A stretch of 12,612 bases of DNA from an uncultured Prevotella sp. (GTDB taxonomy: Bacteria > Bacteroidota > Bacteroidia > Bacteroidales > Bacteroidaceae): positions 1-12,612 of the forward strand of contig CAMOQW010000051.1 in assembly GCA_946623195.1 (NCBI GenBank). The letters run 5' to 3'. The notes beneath the pieces were generated by a model. That model did not search any database. It saw nothing but the letters and a program-made list of their open reading frames with translations, and was not told where the DNA came from. Position numbers and translations under genes: made by a program. Positions 1-5,810 of this stretch are shown here, piece by piece (positions within the stretch are counted from its first letter, which is position 1; each line of letters begins with the position of its first letter).

Positions 1-14
1 ATTTGCATAAAACA

Positions 15-55
15 TGAAAAGTTTTCGCATTTATTGACAATACGAAAACTTTTCA
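15..55. terminator. Inverted repeat, probable terminator downstream of the BI-1 gene
   Basis: A perfect 13-bp inverted repeat has arms at 15-27 (TGAAAAGTTTTCG) and 43-55 (CGAAAACTTTTCA). After one mismatch (28/42) three more base pairs extend the stem (29-31 with 39-41), leaving a 7-nt loop. It lies 26 bp past the stop of the minus-strand BI-1 gene. Its AT-rich symmetric arms could end transcription from either side. It is not a textbook GC-rich stem with a long U-run, so the terminator role is inferred from position and symmetry. A protein-binding palindrome is the alternative. Confidence 0.55.
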
Positions 56-81
56 AGGGATTTATCGATATTTTACGTCGA

Positions 82-801
82 TTATTCACGCCGTCCGAAT
101 ATACGGAGGAGATAAATAAACAGGTTGATAAAATCGAGATATAAGGAGAGTGCTCCAAGAAGTGCAATCTTCTGAGATGCCTCAGAGGCATCGGGTGCCT
201 GAAGGAGCATCTGCTTAATTTTCTGCGAATCGTATGCTGTCAATCCGACGAAGATGAGGACACCGACATAACTGAGAATAAGCGTAAAGCCGGAACTCTT
301 GATGAACAGGTTGACAACAGTTGCAATAATCAGTCCGATGAGTCCCATCAAAAGGAATTTACCCATCGAGGTCAGATCAGTCTTGGTGGTATACCCTACA
401 AAAGCCATTGCCGCAAACGTGCCTGCCGTGATAAAGAACACCGTAGCAATAGAGGACGTGGTATATACCAAGAAGATATAGGAAAGAAGTGCACCATTGA
501 TGACCGAATAGAGTATGAACATCAAGGTGGCTACAGACAGTGAGATTCTGTTGATTGCCGCACTGACGCCAAACACAAGTGCAAACTCAGCAATAACAAG
601 TCCCCAGAAGAGAATCTGGTTCTGATAGATGGCAGTGAGGATTCCCGGACTGGTGGCCACTCCATAGGAGGTCAGTCCGGTGATGACGAGCGCAAGGGTC
701 ATCCAGACATATACCTTTCGCATCAATACGGGAAAGGCAGCAGAAACATCCCATTGGCGACCTGCCGCCATACTTTGTAAGTCGATTTGCTTGTAATCCA
801 T
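82..801 (-). CDS. Bax inhibitor-1/YccA family membrane protein
   Basis: This 239-residue integral inner-membrane protein has about seven hydrophobic helices between residues 30 and 235, after a short polar N-terminus. The family signature is in the C-terminal half: GLTAYDSQKIK (186-196) and LSLYLDFINLFIYLLRIFG (218-236). Asp191 and Asp223 fit the aspartate pair that acts as a pH-sensing latch in the bacterial homologue YetJ, where the family forms a pH-dependent calcium leak. YccA-type members in proteobacteria also interact with the FtsH protease. Which of these roles applies here cannot be told from sequence. The ATG at 801 is supported by a good Bacteroidota promoter 32 bp upstream. The gene appears monocistronic, reading away from the DUF4332 gene, with a hairpin beyond its stop. 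Length is normal for the family. Confidence 0.93.
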   Translation of the reverse strand: MDYKQIDLQSMAAGRQWDVSAAFPVLMRKVYVWMTLALVITGLTSYGVATSPGILTAIYQNQILFWGLVIAEFALVFGVSAAINRISLSVATLMFILYSVINGALLSYIFLVYTTSSIATVFFITAGTFAAMAFVGYTTKTDLTSMGKFLLMGLIGLIIATVVNLFIKSSGFTLILSYVGVLIFVGLTAYDSQKIKQMLLQAPDASEASQKIALLGALSLYLDFINLFIYLLRIFGRRE

Positions 802-832
802 GTTCTATAAAATTAAAATTGATTTCACGGTG

Positions 833-864
833 CAAAGTTACAGATTATTTTGTCTGCCTGCAAA
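833..864 (-). promoter_or_regulatory. Bacteroidota-type promoter of the BI-1 gene
   Basis: Read on the minus strand, TTTG (861-864) is followed after exactly 20 bp by TAACTTTG (833-840). This matches the Bacteroidota primary sigma consensus TTTG / 19-20 bp / TAnnTTTG. Transcription would start near 826-829, giving a leader of about 25-28 nt before the ATG at 801. Confidence 0.8.
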
Positions 865-891
865 TGTTTCTATTAAAAAAGAATAAAAAAC

Positions 892-922
892 TTGTTAACA
901 CGAATAAATATTATTATATTTG
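892..922 (+). promoter_or_regulatory. Bacteroidota-type promoter of the DUF4332 gene
   Basis: TTG at 892-894 is followed after exactly 20 bp by TATATTTG at 915-922, matching TTTG / 19-20 bp / TAnnTTTG. Transcription would start near 927-930, giving a leader of about 50 nt. Its -33 element lies 27 bp from that of the BI-1 promoter, so the 802-978 gap holds two back-to-back promoters. A small inverted repeat, TGCAGT (921-926) and ACTGCA (938-943), straddles the predicted start. Confidence 0.82.
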
Positions 923-978
923 CAGTGCAATTTGAAAACTGCATTCTACTAATCGTTAAACTAAAACTAATAATAATT

Positions 979-1386
979 ATGACTTACAAAGTAATCGACA
1001 TTGAAGGCGTAGGTGAAGTTTATGCAGAGAAGTTAATCGCTGCCGGCATCAAGAACGATGCCGACTTGCTGGCGAAGTGCGCCAAGCCTGCCGGTCGCAA
1101 AGCGCTGGAAGCAGAGACAGGCATCAGCGGAAAACTGATTCTGAAATGGACCAACCATTGCGATCTGTATCGCATCAACGGTGTAGGGCCGCAGTTTGCC
1201 GAACTGTTGGAGGCCAGTGGTGTTGACACCGTAAAGGAGCTGAAGCACCGCGTAGCAGAGAACCTACAGAAGAAGTTGGAGGAGGTGAACGCCGTGAAGA
1301 ATCTGACCAATCGCGTTCCGTCCACCGTTGAAATTCAAAAGATGATAGACCAGGCAAAGGAATTGCCTGCAGTCATGGAATACTAA
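979..1386 (+). CDS. DUF4332 domain protein with two helix-hairpin-helix-like repeats
   Basis: This 135-residue cytosolic protein of the DUF4332 family has no signal peptide and no membrane segment. Two modules resemble helix-hairpin-helix folds, as in DNA-binding proteins and some ribosomal proteins: IEGVGEVYAEKLIAAGI near residue 8, and INGVGPQFAELLEASGV near residue 65. Each is followed by a charged helical stretch. The fold suggests binding of nucleic acid or protein, but the family has no established function I can name, and none is assigned. The ATG at 979 was chosen over an in-frame ATG at 892 because the promoter and predicted transcription start lie between them. The gene has its own strong promoter and an intrinsic terminator, so it looks like a well-expressed single-gene unit. 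Confidence 0.88.
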   Translation: MTYKVIDIEGVGEVYAEKLIAAGIKNDADLLAKCAKPAGRKALEAETGISGKLILKWTNHCDLYRINGVGPQFAELLEASGVDTVKELKHRVAENLQKKLEEVNAVKNLTNRVPSTVEIQKMIDQAKELPAVMEY

Positions 1387-1405
1387 TCACTCTGGAATCA
1401 CACGG

Positions 1406-1442
1406 ATGAGGGTGTGTCAAGACAGGCACATCCTCATTTTTT
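1406..1442 (+). terminator. Intrinsic terminator after the DUF4332 gene
   Basis: The left arm ATGAGGGTGTG (1406-1416) pairs with CACATCCTCAT (1427-1437) over 11 bp with one G-U wobble. Two more pairs can extend the stem inward (1417/1426 G-U, 1418/1425 C-G), leaving a 6-nt loop. Six T residues follow at 1437-1442. This is a classic rho-independent terminator 19 bp past the DUF4332 stop. It ends only 3 nt before the first candidate start codon of the next gene. Confidence 0.85.
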
Positions 1443-1445
1443 AAC

Positions 1446-2363
1446 ATGACTCTTATGAGAACAAGATTTTTTGCAGTGCTGCTCACGGCTGCGATGGCCA
1501 CAGGAGCAAGCGGAGAGACCATCCAGGAATGTCATGGACATGATAACGCTGTAGCAGCACCCTACGTGTTGACAGTCGACAATGCCACGGCTCAAGACGG
1601 AGACTGGCTGACCAGAATACGAGGGGTACACCCTTGGACGGGCAAACGTGTAGCATATTTCGGTGACTCCATCACAGACCCACGGAACAAAGGGTCACGC
1701 CGCAAATACTGGGGATTTCTGCAGGAGTGGTTGGGAATAACCCCCTGGGTATATGCGGTGAGCGGAAGACAATGGGACGACATTCCTCGCCAGGCCGACA
1801 AGCTATATACTGAACATGGAGACTCAGCGGATGCCATCTTGATATTCATGGGCACTAATGACTATAATAATGGTGTACCCCTTGGTGAATGGTATGAGGT
1901 GAAAAAAGAACAGGTGATGTATGGACACGGAAAGCCCAAGCAATTGGTGGACCGACGTAGACGCTATCTGTCGAAGGACAAGGGCACCTTTCGTGGACGC
2001 ATCAACATCGCTATGGAGAAAGTCAAGAAGATGTATTCCACCCAGCAGATTGTGCTGCTGACCCCCATTCACAGGGCCGGATTCTATGCCAACGACAAGA
2101 ACTGGCAGTGTACGGAAGACTACGACAACCAGTGCGGCGAATTCATGGATGTCTATATAGATGCCGTCAAAGAAGCTGGCAATATATGGTCGGTACCCGT
2201 GATTGACCTGAATGCCATTTCGGGTCTGTGGCCCATGATGGATGAACACGCGCGCTACTTCAAAGACGGTGCCACCGACAGACTTCACCCCAACGATGCC
2301 GGACACGAACGGCTGGCCATGACGTTGGCTGCACAACTGATGTGTCTGCCTTGCGGACATTAA
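1446..2363 (+). CDS. Secreted SGNH/GDSL-family hydrolase
   Basis: This 305-residue protein begins with a signal peptide: Arg residues near the start, a hydrophobic core at about 8-20, and probable cleavage after ASG (23). It has no lipobox, so it is expected to be periplasmic or secreted. The SGNH blocks are present in order: FGDSITD with nucleophile Ser75, a block II glycine at Gly107 (AVSGRQ), GTND (136-139), and DRLHPN with catalytic Asp278 and His281. Such enzymes remove acyl groups, often acetyl, from polysaccharides or lipids; the substrate here is unknown. Cys29, 222, 230, 300 and 303 could form disulfides outside the cytosol. Two starts are possible, ATG 1446 and ATG 1455; the second puts Arg directly at the signal-peptide N-terminus. 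No promoter is visible between the DUF4332 terminator and this gene. It is 43 bp upstream of lutA and may share its transcript. Confidence 0.87.
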   Translation: MTLMRTRFFAVLLTAAMATGASGETIQECHGHDNAVAAPYVLTVDNATAQDGDWLTRIRGVHPWTGKRVAYFGDSITDPRNKGSRRKYWGFLQEWLGITPWVYAVSGRQWDDIPRQADKLYTEHGDSADAILIFMGTNDYNNGVPLGEWYEVKKEQVMYGHGKPKQLVDRRRRYLSKDKGTFRGRINIAMEKVKKMYSTQQIVLLTPIHRAGFYANDKNWQCTEDYDNQCGEFMDVYIDAVKEAGNIWSVPVIDLNAISGLWPMMDEHARYFKDGATDRLHPNDAGHERLAMTLAAQLMCLPCGH

Positions 2364-2406
2364 GCTTACACCTTATTATTATATATCAAACAAATTCGCA
2401 CGAAAT

Positions 2407-3138
2407 ATGAAGATAGGACTATTTATTCCATGCTATGTGGACGCTGTGTATCCACAAGTAGGTGTAGCTACCTACAAACTGCTACGTCACCTTGGCATTG
2501 ATGTCACCTACCCGCAAGGGCAGACTTGCTGTGGACAGCCTATGGCCAATGCCGGCTATGAGAGCCAGGCTGTGCCATTGGCAGAAAAATTCGACGACAT
2601 GTTCAGCGGATTCGATTATGTGGTAGCCCCCTCTGTATCATGCACTGCCTTTATCCGTCTGAACTACCCACGCCTGCTGAATCATGAATGCCAGACAGCC
2701 AAGAAATGCATGGACGTCGTAGAATTCCTTCACGACGTGATGAAGGTGGACCGCAGGTTAGGCACTTTCCCACACAAGGTCAGTCTTCACAACTCCTGTC
2801 ACGGTGTGCGTGAACTGGGCCTGTCGAGTCCGAGCGAACAAAACGTGGAGAAATTCAATAAAATCCGCGACCTGCTACAATTAGTTGACGGCATTGACGT
2901 AGTAGAGCCTGACCGTCCGGACGAGTGCTGCGGCTTTGGAGGTATGTTTTCAGTCGAAGAGACAGCCATCTCGGCACAAATGGGGCGCGACAAAGTAGAG
3001 CGCCATATTCAGACGGGAGCCGAATACATCACAGGACCTGACTGTTCATGTCTGATGCACATGGCTGGTGTAGCCAAGAAACAAGGTCTGAAGATGGAGT
3101 TTAAACATGTGGTTGAAATATTAGCAAGTGGATTATAA
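2407..3138 (+). CDS. lutA: LutA, (Fe-S)-binding subunit of L-lactate oxidation complex
   Basis: This 243-residue LutA/LldE/YkgE-family protein has two cysteine-rich CCG domains. The first has Cys9, Cys41-Cys42-Gly43 and Cys79. The second has Cys131 (SCHG), Cys174-Cys175-Gly176 and the DCSC pair Cys213 and Cys215. In heterodisulfide reductase subunit B and relatives, such domains hold a non-cubane or 4Fe-4S cluster. LutABC together oxidises L-lactate to pyruvate, as shown in Bacillus subtilis and Shewanella, passing electrons towards the respiratory chain at the membrane. The gene is first of three and ends 2 nt before lutB. It could be co-transcribed with the SGNH hydrolase, since no TAnnTTTG element is seen in the 43-bp gap. 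Length is typical. Confidence 0.93.
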   Translation: MKIGLFIPCYVDAVYPQVGVATYKLLRHLGIDVTYPQGQTCCGQPMANAGYESQAVPLAEKFDDMFSGFDYVVAPSVSCTAFIRLNYPRLLNHECQTAKKCMDVVEFLHDVMKVDRRLGTFPHKVSLHNSCHGVRELGLSSPSEQNVEKFNKIRDLLQLVDGIDVVEPDRPDECCGFGGMFSVEETAISAQMGRDKVERHIQTGAEYITGPDCSCLMHMAGVAKKQGLKMEFKHVVEILASGL

Positions 3139-3140
3139 AT

Positions 3141-4511
3141 ATGAGTACAGCACATAGCAAAGCAGCTAAAGAGTTCTTGAAGAACCAGCAATATGCCCAC
3201 TGGCACGACGCCACCTTCTGGGCAGTGCGGTCGAAGCGCGACAATCAGGCCATGGGACTTGACGAATGGGAGCAGTTGCGCGAATTAGCCTCGGCCATCA
3301 AGCGCCACACGGTGACCCACCTGGACGAATACTTGGACCAGTTTGCCAACAATGCCGAGAAGAACGGCGTAGAGGTACATTGGGCAAAGGATGCCCATGA
3401 GTTCAATGAAATCGTCTATGGCATTCTGAAAAACCACGGAGTCAAAAAGATGGTGAAGTCGAAGTCGATGCTCACCGAGGAATGCGAGATGAACCCCTAT
3501 CTGGAGCAACACGGCATAGAGGTAGTAGAGACCGACTTGGGCGAACGCATCATCCAGCTGAAGGGCCAGAAGCCCAGCCACATCGTGATGCCCGCCATCC
3601 ATCTGAGCCACGATGACGTGGGCGAATTGTTTGAAGAGAAAGGCATCTCCAACGAGAAAGGCAATCACGACCCTACGTTCCTGACCTACAGGGCCCGACT
3701 GTCGTTGCGCAACGAATTTCTGACAGCAGATGCGGGTATGACGGGTGCCAACTTCGGCATTGCCGAGACCGGCGACATTGTGGTATGCACCAATGAGGGC
3801 AATGCCGACATGTCGACATCATGCCCCAAGCTCCATATAGCAGCCATCGGACTTGAGAAGATCATTCCCAACTACGACTGTCTGGCAGTGTTCCAACGAA
3901 TGCTTTGCCGTGCCGGTACAGGTCAACCCACTACCACCTACACCTCCCATTTCCGCAAAGCCCGTCCTACTGCCGAAAAGATGCACATCATCCTGGTAGA
4001 TAACGGCCGCTCAGAATGGATTGGCAACCCAGAGCACTGGGAGTCGCTCAAATGCATCCGCTGCGGCTCATGCATGAACACCTGCCCTGTGTATCGCCGC
4101 AGCGGAGGCTATTCGTACAGCTATTTCATCCCCGGTCCCATCGGCATCAATCTGGGTATGCTGCGCGATAGTCAGAAACACTCCGGCAACGTGTCGGCCT
4201 GCACCTTATGCAACTCCTGCCAGACGGTATGTCCCGTCAAAGTCAACCTGGGCGACCAAATATACCTGTGGAGACAGCAACTTGACGAATTGGGCACTGC
4301 CAACCCACAGAAGAAACTGATGTGTCGCGCCATGTCTGTACTCTATGGCTCTACCGGCCTCTACAACTTCGCCACCGGCATGGCCCACTGGGCAAACCTC
4401 ATACCCACGCCCCTCATAAACTGCGGACTCAACCCATGGGCAGAAGGGCACAAGATGATGGAGTTTCCCCCCAAGCCATTCCACGAGATTATCAAGAAGA
4501 TTGAACATTAA
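3141..4511 (+). CDS. lutB: LutB, iron-sulfur L-lactate oxidation protein
   Basis: This 456-residue LutB/LldF/YkgF-family protein is the usual length. The N-terminal two thirds form an LUD domain, with the family stretch around TADAGMTGANFGIAETG (195-211). Two 4Fe-4S ferredoxin motifs follow: CIRCGSCMNTCP (Cys305, 308, 311, 315) and CTLCNSCQTVCP (Cys354, 357, 360, 364). All eight ligands are intact. The protein likely carries electrons between the lactate-oxidising centre and the quinone pool together with LutA and LutC. The ATG at 3141 lies 2 nt after the lutA stop. The gene ends 11 nt before the ATG of lutC. There is no frameshift or truncation. Confidence 0.95.
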   Translation: MSTAHSKAAKEFLKNQQYAHWHDATFWAVRSKRDNQAMGLDEWEQLRELASAIKRHTVTHLDEYLDQFANNAEKNGVEVHWAKDAHEFNEIVYGILKNHGVKKMVKSKSMLTEECEMNPYLEQHGIEVVETDLGERIIQLKGQKPSHIVMPAIHLSHDDVGELFEEKGISNEKGNHDPTFLTYRARLSLRNEFLTADAGMTGANFGIAETGDIVVCTNEGNADMSTSCPKLHIAAIGLEKIIPNYDCLAVFQRMLCRAGTGQPTTTYTSHFRKARPTAEKMHIILVDNGRSEWIGNPEHWESLKCIRCGSCMNTCPVYRRSGGYSYSYFIPGPIGINLGMLRDSQKHSGNVSACTLCNSCQTVCPVKVNLGDQIYLWRQQLDELGTANPQKKLMCRAMSVLYGSTGLYNFATGMAHWANLIPTPLINCGLNPWAEGHKMMEFPPKPFHEIIKKIEH

Positions 4512-4522
4512 GATTGGGCATT

Positions 4523-5140
4523 ATGAGTAGTAAAGAAGATATATTGAAGAAATACAGGGCCAACATCCACGAACAATACGACATGCCCGACCTCAGCGGA
4601 CTGAAAGGCATCACCTATCCCGACCCGCTGTTGCAGTTTATGAACATGACCAAGAGCGTAGGAGGCAATGCTATTGAAGTAGAGCCAGGGCGCGACATCA
4701 ACGAACTGATACGCGAACTATACCCTGATGCCAAGGAGATAGCCTCCAACTTGCCAGAAATCACCATTGCCACTCGCAATCCCGACGAGGTAGGCCGTGC
4801 CCGCGACCTGAACGGCACCGATGTAGGCATCATACGCGGAATGTTTGGCGTGGCTGAAAACGGCTGTGTATGGATTCCCCAGCAGATGAAGGAAAAAGCG
4901 GTTTGTTTCATCTCCGAGAACCTGATTATCCTATTACCCAAGTCACAGATAGTCAACAACATGCACGAGGCCTACCAGCGGTTGTCAAAGCACGAAGGGC
5001 ATAGTGGCATGGAACTGTTCGACCAGTATGGCTACGGCACCTTTATCAGTGGTCCGTCGAAAACTGCCGATATTGCCCAAGTGCTTGTCATGGGGGCACA
5101 AGCAGCCCGTACGGCCACCGTCCTGCTACTGCCCGAGTGA
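4523..5140 (+). CDS. lutC: LutC, LUD-domain lactate utilization protein
   Basis: This 205-residue LutC/YkgG-family protein consists of one LUD domain. The diagnostic C-terminal signature is GPSKTADI followed by LVMGAQAAR (about residues 178-197), where many homologues read GxHGxR, so a usually conserved His is Gln here. The upstream AENGCVWIP stretch (about 112-120) also fits the family. LutC is the third essential gene of the lactate oxidation operon in Bacillus; its exact biochemical part is unclear. The ATG at 4523 is preferred to an in-frame TTG at 4514. The last 15 bp overlap the 3' end of the converging aat gene, so no room is left for a terminator between the two operons. Confidence 0.92.
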   Translation: MSSKEDILKKYRANIHEQYDMPDLSGLKGITYPDPLLQFMNMTKSVGGNAIEVEPGRDINELIRELYPDAKEIASNLPEITIATRNPDEVGRARDLNGTDVGIIRGMFGVAENGCVWIPQQMKEKAVCFISENLIILLPKSQIVNNMHEAYQRLSKHEGHSGMELFDQYGYGTFISGPSKTADIAQVLVMGAQAARTATVLLLPE

Positions 5141-5809
5141 TTCCGAGTTCAGGAGTTCCATATATCGATCGTACGTGATGTGGCGGCCACCCATGGAAAC
5201 AAAGTGGGGAGTCTCAAACTGACAGTCGATAAAGCGGCCACCTATTGCCTCCATGGTTTTTGCGAGATAGATGAGCGCTAACTTGGATGCATTAGGGACT
5301 AAGGAGAACATGCTCTCGCCGAAGAAAGCATTCCGCAGCGTGACACCATAAAGGCCACCAACGAGTCGTCTTCTATTTGCCGTATCATGAGGTTCCCAAA
5401 CCTCTATACTGGTAGCATAGCCCAAATGGTGGAGTTTGGTAAAAGCCTTGATTATGTCGGGGCCAAGCCAGGCTCCACCTTCTTCGTTGCGCCCCTGTGC
5501 CACAGAACAGCCCTGGATGACACTGGCGAAATCTTGATTGGCGGTCACCTCATATTTGTGTTGGCGAAGGAGTTGGCGCATGGAATGACTGACGTGGATC
5601 TCACTGGGAAAGATAACATAGCGGTCAAGTGGACAGTACCAGTGTGGTTCGCTCTCCATATTAAAAGCATACCAAGGGAAGATACCATGGCTATAGGCCA
5701 ACAGCAAACGCTCTACCGACAAGTCTCCACCAACAGCTACCAAGCCGTCTTCCTCACCCCATCGGGGGTTCGGGAACCATAGTTCATCATCCAAATGCCA
5801 AACGGCCAT
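5126..5809 (-). CDS. aat: Leucyl/phenylalanyl-tRNA-protein transferase
   Basis: This 227-residue cytosolic enzyme transfers Leu or Phe from aminoacyl-tRNA onto proteins with N-terminal Lys or Arg, creating an N-degron for ClpS. Family hallmarks are all present: FPNPRWGEEDGLVAVGGDL (12-30), SHGIFPWY (40-47), HSMRQ (75-79), GGLYGV (151-156), GESMFS (164-169) and FIDCQ (193-197). Asp195 and Gln197 match the catalytic Asp-Gln pair of the E. coli enzyme, whose reported residues are Asp186 and Gln188. Length is normal. The ATG lies 1 nt after the clpA stop, so translation is probably coupled. The gene is the last of the directon and overlaps lutC tail to tail by 15 bp. Confidence 0.96.
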   Translation of the reverse strand: MAVWHLDDELWFPNPRWGEEDGLVAVGGDLSVERLLLAYSHGIFPWYAFNMESEPHWYCPLDRYVIFPSEIHVSHSMRQLLRQHKYEVTANQDFASVIQGCSVAQGRNEEGGAWLGPDIIKAFTKLHHLGYATSIEVWEPHDTANRRRLVGGLYGVTLRNAFFGESMFSLVPNASKLALIYLAKTMEAIGGRFIDCQFETPHFVSMGGRHITYDRYMELLNSESLGQ

Positions 5810-5810
5810 A

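Noticed and set aside
892..978. Upstream in-frame start that would add 29 residues to the DUF4332 protein
   Set aside because: This stretch contains the TTG / 20 bp / TATATTTG promoter and the predicted transcription start; the extension is hydrophobic and unlike the family N-terminus.
1824..2360. 178-codon minus-strand open frame opposite the SGNH hydrolase
   Set aside because: Shadow of a clearly conserved gene; low-complexity histidine- and valine-rich translation without known motifs.
4514..4522. TTG start for lutC
   Set aside because: The ATG three codons later is a better start, and the family N-terminus does not need the extra residues.
5133..5148. Direct repeat CCGAGT at 5133-5138 and 5143-5148 near the lutC/aat overlap
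   Set aside because: Only 6 bp and partly within coding sequence; no hairpin or U-run follows, so it does not support a terminator or attachment site.
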